Origin: Rhodobacterales bacterium
Lineage (GTDB): Bacteria > Pseudomonadota > Alphaproteobacteria > Rhodobacterales > Rhodobacteraceae
Length of the DNA: 64,000 nucleotides
Assembly: GCA_026400355.1 (NCBI GenBank)
Contig: JAPLPE010000013.1
Span: 310,001-374,000, forward strand
Reading direction: 5' to 3'
This document shows positions 21,801-30,442 of this stretch, one piece after another. The notes beneath the pieces were generated by a model. That model was not told the origin of the DNA. It was given only the letters and a program-made list of their open reading frames with translations, and ran no database searches. The first letter of the stretch is position 1; each line of letters begins with the position of its first letter. A program made the position numbers and the translations under genes.

Positions 21801-22189
21801 TTGGCGTGGCGGAAGGCATCGCCCGAACGGTCCACCCCCGGCCCCTTCCCGTACCAGAGGCCGTAGACGCCGTCATACCGGCCTTCGCCCCGGAGTTCGG
21901 CCTGTTGCGTGCCCCAGAGCGCAGTAGCGGCAAGGTCTTCGTTCAGGCCGGGCTGAAAGCGGATGTGGGCGGCGTCGAGCGCGGCCTTGGCGCGGACCAT
22001 CTGCATGTCGACCGCGCCCAAGGGCGAACCGCGGTAGCCCGTGACATAGCCTGCCGTGTTATGCCCTGCGGCCAGATCGCGGGCGCGCTGGGTCAGCATG
22101 AGGCGGACAAGGGCCTGTGTGCCGTTCAAAAGCACCCGCCCTTTGGTCAGATCATACCGGTCCGCAAGGGTGACGTCCTGCCTGCTCAT
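18809..22189 (-). CDS. Indolepyruvate ferredoxin oxidoreductase, fused alpha/beta
   Basis: This 1126-aa fusion decarboxylates indolepyruvate and other aryl- or branched 2-oxoacids to acyl-CoA. The N-terminal pyruvate:ferredoxin-type domain begins VTLADRYDLTKGRVLLNGTQ. A thiamine diphosphate domain with CAGCPHNTS and GIGCHTLAVFMDRSTEGW follows. Then come a 4Fe-4S motif (ICEGCGDCGIQSNC) and a C-terminal gamma-type domain with TGIGGTGVVTIGAVLAMA. The start at 22189 (MSRQDVT) is chosen over 22246 because the longer form reads through a palindromic operator. It is divergent from a LysR regulator. Confidence 0.92.
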   Translation of the reverse strand: MSRQDVTLADRYDLTKGRVLLNGTQALVRLMLTQRARDLAAGHNTAGYVTGYRGSPLGAVDMQMVRAKAALDAAHIRFQPGLNEDLAATALWGTQQAELRGEGRYDGVYGLWYGKGPGVDRSGDAFRHANLAGTSRLGGVLAAFGDDHTGESSTTCHQSDYAAVDAQMPLLSPAGVQEIIDFGLYGYALSRYSGLWVALKLMKDTVEATAVVDGRRDRMSFVTPDHILPPDGLNIRRADFWGPQEARMSQGKRPAALAFARANRIDARIWGRPGARIGFVAAGKNWLDLVHALSLLDIDAAEADKFGLTTYKLGQIFPIEMQSFREWANGLDLIVVVEEKRKLIESQIKEGLYGMANAPRIWGGRDGAGQVLFPEPMQLDPADVARKLAAILTAEGRNTERLQSALSHLTPPQDTETLAARQPYFCAGCPHNTSTKVPAGSRAVAGIGCHTLAVFMDRSTEGWTHMGAEGASWVGEAPFSTRDHIFQNMGDGTFNHSGLLAIRFAVAAQTTITYKILFNDAVALTGGQGNDGDMTAEQVAREVLAAGVKTVALVHDPAEGLDLSLFPPGITIHTRDELPAVQERMIECKGVSVILYVQTCAAEKRRRRKKGAFTEPDKRVFINTDICEGCGDCGIQSNCVAITPVESEFGRKRAIDQSSCNKDFSCIKGFCPAFVTVEGAVPRKSITSFIIPSLPEPLLPTIHGTHNIIITGIGGTGVVTIGAVLAMAGHLDGKGAAMIEMAGLSQKGGAVNIHCRLANTPADISAVRVSQGECDTLLGCDLVVAASAPTLSLMRKGRTQGILNTHETMTGAFTRDGNFRLPTPRMTDLVMQRIDNLTRLDAAALALSRLGDSIYANQIVLGAAWQKGQIPLSEASITSAIRLNGADVDQNLRAFALGRWAATDPEGAAGIISNAPQPSTLEDKIVIRANHLSAYQNATLAARYCSFVARFTDPSLQEAVAKGYHKLLACKDEYEVARLLAQTPDKVGAAFEGTARLTYHLAPPLLTRTAPDGRPHKRALTGLATRLFPLLARLKTLRGTPFDPFRHTAERRLERALITQYEKDMEEVLTRLTPGILPTAIALAKLPLSIKGFGPVKQAAAAKAAAEREVLIATLRAGGPRKEAAA

Positions 22190-22224
22190 GGTCCAGTTCC
22201 CAGTTGCACATTTGTGACGAGACC

Positions 22225-22242
22225 CCAATTCATTGGAATTGG
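22225..22242. promoter_or_regulatory. Palindrome in the oxidoreductase/lysR divergent promoter
   Basis: CCAATTC-ATTG-GAATTGG is a perfect 7-bp inverted repeat with a 4-base spacer. It lies 36 bases upstream of the oxidoreductase ATG and 111 bases upstream of the lysR start. Position and symmetry fit an operator for the neighbouring LysR protein, though that is inference. Confidence 0.5.
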
Positions 22243-22353
22243 CCACCTACAAAAAGCCGAAATGCGCCCACAGATATGTTTGCATCAAACGGCAAAGGCT
22301 ACGTAAGCAGAAATCAGTTGTATGCGTGAAGGAGTGACAGAAGGTTGCCGAAT

Positions 22354-23265
22354 ATGGATTGGGACAAGCTGCGGATATTTCATGCTGTCGCGGATGCGGG
22401 CAGCCTGACTCATGCGGGCGACAGTCTGCATCTGAGCCAATCCGCTGTCAGCCGCCAGATTCGCAGCCTTGAAGAGTCGCTTAATACCACGCTGTTTCAC
22501 CGCCATGCGCGAGGTCTGATCCTGACCGAACAGGGCGAATTGCTGTTCGACGCCACGCGGGTGATGAACAAGCGGCTCGAGGCCGCAGCCGCGCGCATCC
22601 GCGATTCCGAGGAAGAGGTCTTCGGGGAACTCAAAGTCACGACAACGACCGGGTTCGGGACGCTCTGGCTCGCTCCGCGACTGCCCAAGCTTTACGAGAA
22701 GTATCCGGAACTGAAGATCGACCTGATGCTTGAGGAGCGGGTGCTGGACCTGCCGATGCGCGAGGCCGATGTGGCCATCCGGATGAAGGAGCCGAGCCAG
22801 GCCGACCTGATCCGCAAGAAGCTGATGTCGATCCGGATGCAGCTTTATGCGTCGCGCAGCTATCTGGAACAGCGCGGTCAACTGACCAAGATGGAGGACA
22901 TCAGCCAACACAGGCTGATCTGCCAGAGCCCGTCTTCGGCCCAGGTGCAGGCGGGTGCGACCCTTGTGCAACATCTCTTGAGCTATGACGTGCCAAGCCT
23001 TCTGACGGTCAACAACTATTTTGGCGTGTTGCAGGGTGTGCTGAACGATCTTGGCGTGGGCGTGCTGCCGGATTACGTGACCGAGGATTTCCCAGATCTT
23101 GTCCGCGTGCTGCCAGATGTGGAATCGGGCGAAGTGCCTGTTTTCCTTGCCTATCCCGAAGAGTTGCGGCAGTCGAAGCGGGTCAGCGCGTTCCGCGACT
23201 TCGTGACGGAAGAGGTCATTGCACACCGCCGCCGGATCCGTGATGCGCAGGAGACGCCGGCATGA
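22354..23265 (+). CDS. LysR family transcriptional regulator
   Basis: This 303-aa regulator has an N-terminal winged helix-turn-helix (about 1-60; LRIFHAVADAGSLTHAG, SQSAVSRQIRSLE) and a periplasmic-binding-type effector domain from about 90. The ATG at 22354 is preferred to a TTG 9 bases earlier because GAAGG sits at the right distance. It diverges from the indolepyruvate oxidoreductase gene, which is a plausible target. The effector is unknown; a 2-oxoacid or aryl acid is a guess. Confidence 0.9.
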   Translation: MDWDKLRIFHAVADAGSLTHAGDSLHLSQSAVSRQIRSLEESLNTTLFHRHARGLILTEQGELLFDATRVMNKRLEAAAARIRDSEEEVFGELKVTTTTGFGTLWLAPRLPKLYEKYPELKIDLMLEERVLDLPMREADVAIRMKEPSQADLIRKKLMSIRMQLYASRSYLEQRGQLTKMEDISQHRLICQSPSSAQVQAGATLVQHLLSYDVPSLLTVNNYFGVLQGVLNDLGVGVLPDYVTEDFPDLVRVLPDVESGEVPVFLAYPEELRQSKRVSAFRDFVTEEVIAHRRRIRDAQETPA

Positions 23266-23282
23266 ATTGGTGGCGCTGCGAA

Positions 23283-23449
23283 GCCATGCAGTTTCTGCAT
23301 GGCAGTATTGACGACTAAGTCAGACATTTGGTCTTGATCGGTCAGGATGTGCCACCTATTTGATTTCTCGAAGGCGATGATGCTCATACGCTCATCAATT
23401 TCATACCTCCCTGTTGGACTTAGCCGGGCCTCGCGCCCGGCTTTTTTTT
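23283..23449 (+). ncRNA. Candidate small RNA between lysR and the ECF sigma gene
   Basis: The 150-base spacer after lysR is less GC-rich than its surroundings. It holds a perfect 9-bp hairpin (GCCATGCAG/CTGCATGGC, 23283-23303), a TTGACG -35-like element at 23308, a GATGA/TCATC hairpin and a loop with CCTCCC, then a strong intrinsic terminator. No convincing open reading frame is present. It may equally be only the 3' untranslated region of lysR. Confidence 0.3.
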
Positions 23450-24694
23450 GGCTACGCCTGTCAATGATTTGGCGCGGGCGAGAAGGAAGGCCCTTTCTGC
23501 TTTGGTTCCACTGAGTTCTATGGCCCTGCTGTAGGCATTCTGTGCAGCCTTTATCTGCCCGGCGCGAGACAGAAGATCGGCGCGGGCGGCGTGGAACGGC
23601 TGATAGTGTTCGAGCGGTTCAGAGAGGCTTTCGAGTTCGTCGATGGCCGCGGTCAGGCCACCCAGTTGGGCCACGACGACGGCGCGGTTCAGGCGAACGA
23701 CGGCGGTTGGTTCGAACCGGTAGAGTGAATCGTAGAGGAGCAGCATCTGGCGCCAGTCGGTTGCCGCGTGGCTGGCGGCCTGCACATGGAGCGCGGAGAT
23801 CGCGGCCTTGATCTGACAGGGACCGGGGGTGAGCCGGACCAGTGCGCGGTCGAGCATGGCGAGCCCTTCGGAGATGAGAGTCTTGTCCCAGAGTGCGCGG
23901 TCCTGTTCGTCGAGCGGGATCATGGTGCCAACTGATGCCATCCGAGCCGGGCGGCGGGCGTGGGTGGTGAGCATGAGGGACAGAAGGCCCGCAACCTCGG
24001 GGTCGTCGCCGGTCAGTTCGGCCATGAGGCGGGCGAGGAAGATCGCCTCTTCGCAGAGGGCGGCGCGAATCTGGGTGTCGCCGGCGGTGGCGGCATAGCC
24101 TTCGTTAAAGACAAGATAGATGACGGTGAGGACAGAGTTGAGGCGGTCTGGCCATTCTTCAGGCCCCGGAACGGCGAAGGGGATTCCCGTCGCGGCGATG
24201 CGGGCCTTGGCGCGAGACAGGCGCTGACCCATCGTCGGCTCTTGATCGAGGAAAGCGCGGGCGATTTCGGCGGTGGACAGGCCCGCGATGGTGCGGAGCG
24301 TCAGCGCGACCCGGCTTTTGGGGTCAAGAGCCGGGTGGCAGCAGGTGAAGATCAGTCGCAGGCGGTCATCGGGGATGTCGGGCGCGGGATCGCTGGCCGC
24401 GTCCTCGTCTGCGCGGGCCAGCATGTCAAGATCGGGGAGGCGGTCGCGCCAGCGGGTCTGACGGCGGATGCGGTCGATGGCCTTGCGGCGGGCGACGCGG
24501 AGGAGCCAGCCTTGCGGCCGGTCGGGCTCCCCAGCCCTGCCCCAGTGGATCATGGCGGATTCGAGCGCATCGGCCAGCGCCTCCTCGGCCAAATCGAAAT
24601 GGCCGAGCGCGCCGACGAGGGCGGCCATGAGCCGCCCCCGGTCTTCGTGCATGATCCGCGTCAGGGCGGGCTTCGGATCATGCGGTTGCGCCAT
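23420..24694 (-). CDS. ECF42-type RNA polymerase sigma factor with C-terminal extension
   Basis: This 424-aa sigma factor is far longer than the usual 180-200 aa of ECF factors. Sigma2 lies at about 10-80 (RLMAALVGALGHFDLAEEALADA, RPQGWLLRVARRKAIDRIRR) and sigma4 at about 110-175 (LRLIFTCCHPAL, STAEIARAFL). The remaining 230 residues form a helical, TPR-like extension with repeats around LYDSLYRFEPTAVVRLNRAVV. This architecture plus the adjacent DGPF gene defines the ECF42 group, in which the extension controls activity and no anti-sigma factor is present. It starts 3 bases after the DGPF stop. Confidence 0.88.
   Translation of the reverse strand: MAQPHDPKPALTRIMHEDRGRLMAALVGALGHFDLAEEALADALESAMIHWGRAGEPDRPQGWLLRVARRKAIDRIRRQTRWRDRLPDLDMLARADEDAASDPAPDIPDDRLRLIFTCCHPALDPKSRVALTLRTIAGLSTAEIARAFLDQEPTMGQRLSRAKARIAATGIPFAVPGPEEWPDRLNSVLTVIYLVFNEGYAATAGDTQIRAALCEEAIFLARLMAELTGDDPEVAGLLSLMLTTHARRPARMASVGTMIPLDEQDRALWDKTLISEGLAMLDRALVRLTPGPCQIKAAISALHVQAASHAATDWRQMLLLYDSLYRFEPTAVVRLNRAVVVAQLGGLTAAIDELESLSEPLEHYQPFHAARADLLSRAGQIKAAQNAYSRAIELSGTKAERAFLLARAKSLTGVAKKKPGARPG
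23422..23449 (+). terminator. Rho-independent terminator, plus strand
   Basis: AGCCGGGC (23422-23429) pairs with GCCCGGCT (23435-23442), followed by eight T. It reads on the plus strand, so it ends lysR or the small RNA candidate. The same bases encode the last residues (KKPGARPG) of the sigma factor on the minus strand. Confidence 0.85.
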
Positions 24695-24697
24695 CGG

Positions 24698-25048
24698 TCA
24701 GGAGAACACGACGATGGGCCGCACCTCGACCGAGCCGTAGTGGGCGGCCGGAACCTTGGCTGCCCAGCCGAGCGCGGCGTCAAGATCCGGCGCCTCGATC
24801 AGGTAATAGCCGCCAAGCGCCTCTTTTGTTTCGGCAAAGGGGCCGTCCATCGTTTCGGTCTTGCCGTCGCGAATGCGGAGCGTGGTGGCCGTGCTGGTGC
24901 GTTGCAAGGCGTCGCCTGCAACCCAGGCCCCGGCGGCCTTGAGTTCCTGATTGAGGGTGAAATAGCCCTCCATCATCTTGCGGCCTTCGTCGGTGCCATA
25001 GGCGGGTTCGGCGTTCAGATCGGAATAGATCAGGATCATGTACTGCAT
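24698..25048 (-). CDS. YciI/DGPF family protein, ECF42 partner
   Basis: This 116-aa dimeric alpha-beta barrel protein has the DGPF motif in TMDGPFAETKEALGGYY. The start at 25048 (MQYMILIYSD) follows AAGGAGA at good spacing; the frame stays open upstream without homology. It is the first gene of a two-gene unit with the sigma factor. In studied ECF42 systems the DGPF gene is the main target promoter, so autoregulation is likely. Its biochemical role is not known. Confidence 0.88.
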   Translation of the reverse strand: MQYMILIYSDLNAEPAYGTDEGRKMMEGYFTLNQELKAAGAWVAGDALQRTSTATTLRIRDGKTETMDGPFAETKEALGGYYLIEAPDLDAALGWAAKVPAAHYGSVEVRPIVVFS

Positions 25049-25259
25049 GGGTCTCTCCTTCGTTGCCAGTTTTGCGGGGATACCGCGCCGGAACAAGTGG
25101 CTGGGCCTGTTCCGTTGCCCCAAGAACGAACAGGACTGGCAGATTTCGACAGGGCTTTGGAAAAAACTGCCGGAAAAGCGAAAGAACCCGTCCTGCCCTT
25201 TCGTACCCGGCGCGGCTGACTTATGAGGGCCGCACGCCACGCGACGGGGGATGCCGGAA

Positions 25260-27425
<2,166 letters not shown>

Positions 27426-27574
27426 TCTTTCTTTGGACTTCTGATTCCAGATATCACGCGGGGTGAATTGGCCCTTGGGCCAAAAGGGGTCAGCGCCCCC
27501 TGACGCGACCTCAACCTTGCACGACCCCGTCTGTCATCCTAGATTGACCGATGTAGACCACGAGGGGACGACCG

Positions 27575-27811
27575 ATGGCCATGCTGGCCCAGGATATCGA
27601 AGACCTGATCCGCGCCGCCTTTCCCGAGGCCACCATTCGTGTGCAAGGCGAAGACGGACAACACTTTACCGCCGAAGTCATCGACGCGAGTTTCCAGGGG
27701 CAGAACCGGGTGCAACAGCAGCGGGCCGTCTATGCTGCGCTCAAGGGGAAGATGGACGGGCCGAACGGCGCGCTGCATGCGCTTGCCCTGACGACCCGCG
27801 CGCCCGACTGA
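27575..27811 (+). CDS. BolA family iron-sulfur regulator
   Basis: This 78-aa BolA/IbaG-type protein has the helix-turn-helix-like segment [13 protein letters not shown] and the conserved HALALTT strand with His. BolA proteins bind a 2Fe-2S cluster jointly with CGFS glutaredoxins. The gene is 41 bases ahead of exactly such a glutaredoxin, which supports a functional pair. GAGGGGA is the ribosome binding site. Confidence 0.9.
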   Translation: MAMLAQDIEDLIRAAFPEATIRVQGEDGQHFTAEVIDASFQGQNRVQQQRAVYAALKGKMDGPNGALHALALTTRAPD

Positions 27812-27852
27812 CGCAACTGACCGATCACCATTTCCATCAAAGGACCGCCAGA

Positions 27853-28212
27853 ATGAGCGCCCAGGACCAGATCAAGGATACCGTCACCCAGAATGACGTC
27901 GTTTTGTTCATGAAGGGCACCAAGATGATGCCACAATGCGGGTTCTCATCCCGCGTGGCAGGCGTGCTGAATTTCATGGGCGTTGAATTCGTCGATGTGA
28001 ACGTGCTGGCCGATGCCGATATCCGACAGGGGATCAAGGATTATTCCGACTGGCCGACCATCCCCCAGCTTTACGTAAAGGGCGAATTCGTGGGCGGCTG
28101 CGATATCGTGACCGAGATGACGCTGTCGGGCGAACTTGATGCGCTGTTGGAATCAAGGGGCGTACAGTTTGACAAGGATGCCGCAGAAAAGATCCGGGCT
28201 GCCAACGCGTGA
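27853..28212 (+). CDS. grxD: Monothiol glutaredoxin Grx4/GrxD
   Basis: This 119-aa monothiol glutaredoxin has the CGFS active site at 29-32, the [19 protein letters not shown] glutathione-binding region and the GTKMMPQ loop. It carries and transfers 2Fe-2S clusters rather than reducing disulfides. The reading frame stays open 390 bases upstream through bolA, but the ATG at 27853 gives the family N-terminus. A terminator follows. Confidence 0.95.
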   Translation: MSAQDQIKDTVTQNDVVLFMKGTKMMPQCGFSSRVAGVLNFMGVEFVDVNVLADADIRQGIKDYSDWPTIPQLYVKGEFVGGCDIVTEMTLSGELDALLESRGVQFDKDAAEKIRAANA

Positions 28213-28244
28213 TTTCCCAATGCAGAAATCCAAAAATGCAGCGG

Positions 28245-28271
28245 GGCCGGATTTTTCCGGCCTTTTCTTTT
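28245..28271 (+). terminator. Rho-independent terminator of bolA-grxD
   Basis: GGCCGGA (28245-28251) pairs with TCCGGCC (28256-28262) over a TTTT loop, followed by TTTTCTTTT. It lies 33 bases after the grxD stop. The rest of the spacer up to 28527 shows nothing I can identify. Confidence 0.85.
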
Positions 28272-28527
28272 GATAGCATCATGATGGGTCTGGCGCTATT
28301 GCAACACCCACAGAAGGTGCTGACACTTGGTCACGCTGTGCGCTAGGCAAGCTTGGGGTGGTCGTGCTTTGTTCCGCCCAAAGCTGCCAAATCCAGACGG
28401 AGCCACTCGTGCCCCCGACATACATGATCATGCCTCGCGGCCAGACCGGGCCAACTGCGGACCGGTCGCCTTTGGGAAGTGACGCCCGTTTTCCGGGAAT
28501 TGGCAGCATGCGCAAAGGCTGCCCACC

Positions 28528-29214
28528 GTGCCTGATCTGCTGAACATCACCGTTGTGATCGGCCTGATCGTTGTGGCCGGTGCAGGTCTTGCCCTGATAC
28601 AGAGGCAACGCCTGACGATCCAGCGCGAAGCTTTTCAGGCTTTGGCGGCGCGCCGGGGCTGGTCGCTGACTGTCAGCGATCAGAAACTGGGGCGCCCAAG
28701 CGTGCTGCGGCTGACATCGCGGTCGGGGCATGGCTGGACGGCGCAGACGCGGCGGCAGGCGCCGGGGCCGCAGGGCAGCCCGGCCCAGCAGACGACCGAG
28801 TTTGACGCGGACGAGCCACATTGGTCGGACGGGCTGATAATCGTGGGGCCCGAAGTGCCTCTGGCGGCCGACGGGACGAACCCGCTGTCCGCTCTAGAAT
28901 CGCCTGAAGGGCAGCGCTGGCTTGCACGGTTCATGGGCCAGGATGTGGCGAAATATGGCACGGTTCTCAAAGCCTATGAAGTCAACCCGGCGATTACCGT
29001 TCTTGCCACGGCCGACCCGGTTCACAGGATCGACTTTGGCGATCTTGCAAAGCTGTTTGCGGTCTGGGAACAGCCCGTCTGGGGCGATAGAGGGCATCCG
29101 ATCCTGATTCTGGGGCCGGAGGGGATGCGGCTGCGCCTGCGGCACGGAACGACCCGGGCCGATCACATGGAGCGGTTCATTGATCTGGCCCTTGATATCG
29201 GGCGGATGCACTGA
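28528..29214 (+). CDS. Hypothetical membrane-anchored protein
   Basis: This 228-aa protein begins at a GTG with one N-terminal membrane helix (about 6-24, ITVVIGLIVVAGAGLALI). A soluble domain with a basic start (QRQRLTIQREAFQALAARRGW) follows. I do not recognise a family. The C-terminal part (VWEQPVWGDRGHPILILGPEGMRLRL) looks like a folded alpha/beta domain. It ends 6 bases from the convergent zapA stop. Confidence 0.7.
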   Translation: MPDLLNITVVIGLIVVAGAGLALIQRQRLTIQREAFQALAARRGWSLTVSDQKLGRPSVLRLTSRSGHGWTAQTRRQAPGPQGSPAQQTTEFDADEPHWSDGLIIVGPEVPLAADGTNPLSALESPEGQRWLARFMGQDVAKYGTVLKAYEVNPAITVLATADPVHRIDFGDLAKLFAVWEQPVWGDRGHPILILGPEGMRLRLRHGTTRADHMERFIDLALDIGRMH

Positions 29215-29220
29215 CCGGGA

Positions 29221-29643
29221 TCAGGCGACCCCAGCAGCCTTTGCGGCGATCTGTTCGGCCAAAGCTTCGGTCCGTTCGACCATCATGACGACAAGGTCGG
29301 AGAGTTCGGCAGGTATGACTTCCACCTCGACCGGAACTTCGACGGCGATCTCGACCCGTTCCACGACGGTCGTCACCTGTTCGGCGGCGGTCAGGCGAGT
29401 GGCCATCTCGGCAAGCTGAGCCTCGGCATCCTTAAGGCGTTCCTCAAGCCCAGCAGTCTTGTCGGCCAAGAGAAGGCCCGCCATGAGGAGCATCCGCGCC
29501 TCGGGCATACGGCCAATCTGAGAGGAGAGCGAGTTGGCCTCGGTATCCAGAAGATGGGCGGCGGAGCGCAGGAACGGTTCTTCGCCTTCCTGACAGGCCA
29601 CTTCAAAGCTGCGGCCCCCGATCATGATCTCGACTTGCGGCAT
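29221..29643 (-). CDS. zapA: Cell division protein ZapA
   Basis: ZapA (140 aa) binds and bundles FtsZ at midcell. The N-terminal dimerisation head (MPQVEIMIGGRSFEVACQEG) is followed by LRSAAHLLDTEANSL, MPEARMLLMAGLLLADKTAGLEE and a long coiled coil. The C-terminal tail after about 105 is acidic. It overlaps the stop of the upstream coiled-coil gene by one base (TGATG), so the two are translated together. Confidence 0.88.
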   Translation of the reverse strand: MPQVEIMIGGRSFEVACQEGEEPFLRSAAHLLDTEANSLSSQIGRMPEARMLLMAGLLLADKTAGLEERLKDAEAQLAEMATRLTAAEQVTTVVERVEIAVEVPVEVEVIPAELSDLVVMMVERTEALAEQIAAKAAGVA

Positions 29644-30131
29644 CAGCGCGGCTCCTCGATCACCGGTTTCAATTCGTTCAGGATGGCCGTCACCTCGGCC
29701 AGATCGGCGGCGCGGGTGGCGCGCAGGGCCTCGATCTCGGCCATCATGGCGCGGTTCACAAGCTCGGGATCGGCCACGTTGTCGGCCATCTTGGCGCGAA
29801 GCTGGCCGGCCAGATCGCGGAGGTCGGCATTTGATTCGCGCAGGCGCTGCAGGTCGCGGTCGAGATCGGCAAGCTGGCTGCGCTGGGTAGCGATCTGCGC
29901 CTCGAGTGCGGCAAGCTGGCTGTCGGCCCTGGATTTCAGGACGCGGATGCGTTCCTCAAGCTGGGCATTGGCCGTCTTTTCCTCTGCCACCTGATCCTGC
30001 AGGGCGCGGACGATGGCAGGGTCGATGGCTTCGGGCGGGTTGACCGGGATCGGCTGGAGCGCGTCGAGCCCCTTGCCGATGCGGTCGAGCGCATGTTCGA
30101 TGCGCGTCCTGATGTCGGTGATCTCGTTCAT
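29643..30131 (-). CDS. Coiled-coil protein upstream of zapA
   Basis: This 162-aa protein is helical with a heptad-rich coiled coil from about 45 to 150 (ALQDQVAEEKTANAQLEERI, RDLQRLRESNADLRDLAGQL). It has no membrane segment and no known domain that I recognise. The one-base overlap with zapA suggests the products are made in fixed proportion. A structural or ZapB-like partner role in division is an inference from position and coiled coil only. Confidence 0.8.
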   Translation of the reverse strand: MNEITDIRTRIEHALDRIGKGLDALQPIPVNPPEAIDPAIVRALQDQVAEEKTANAQLEERIRVLKSRADSQLAALEAQIATQRSQLADLDRDLQRLRESNADLRDLAGQLRAKMADNVADPELVNRAMMAEIEALRATRAADLAEVTAILNELKPVIEEPR

Positions 30132-30163
30132 TCGCCCGTCCCGTCTTTGGCCCAGTGTGCGGC

Positions 30164-30340
30164 CCTGCTCTTGTCCGGCGATGTGGCACCGGAGCCTTAT
30201 TGCGGTTCGCGTCCCGTTTGGCCCCCTACCGAACCTGTCCCGCCTTTACGGGGTTCTGCGGGTCCGTCAGCCGGGCGGAGAGCGAATCGCGCCTTGTATC
30301 GACCAGACTATGCCATGATCTCTTGCCCCGCAAATGCAGG
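30164..30340 (+). ncRNA. ssrS: Probable 6S RNA
   Basis: The spacer between the zapA operon and tkt folds by hand into a 6S-like rod. The closing helices are 30164-30168/30336-30340, 30171-30173/30331-30333, and 30180-30188/30311-30320 with one bulge. A large bubble (30189-30201 against 30291-30310) follows. The apical arm is closed by GCGGTTCGC (30202-30210) with GCGAATCGC (30282-30290). The 5' bubble edge reads GGAGCCTTATT, close to GAGCCGATATT at the product-RNA start site of E. coli 6S RNA, and the apical part holds GGTCCGTC, also found there. 6S RNA binds sigma70 RNA polymerase. E. coli ssrS is likewise next to zapA. The exact ends are approximate. Confidence 0.65.
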
Positions 30341-30442
30341 CAGTCGTTGCGGATTAAAGGCTTAGATGCCGTGCTTGATCTTGGGGCCTTGCCTGCTATG
30401 CAGGCGGCAGATTCGTGCCAGTTTCAATGAGGACCACAACCC

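Noticed and set aside
20981-22306. A 441-codon frame antisense to the indolepyruvate oxidoreductase
   Set aside because: It is the mirror of a strongly conserved minus-strand gene and shows no domain.
27468-27483. Palindrome TTGGCCC-TT-GGGCCAA after purL as a terminator
   Set aside because: No T-run follows on the plus strand and the two-base loop cannot close. It is left as a plain palindrome.
27463-28212. A 249-codon plus-strand frame covering bolA and grxD
   Set aside because: The part before 27853 is a shadow of bolA in another frame. The glutaredoxin starts at the ATG at 27853.
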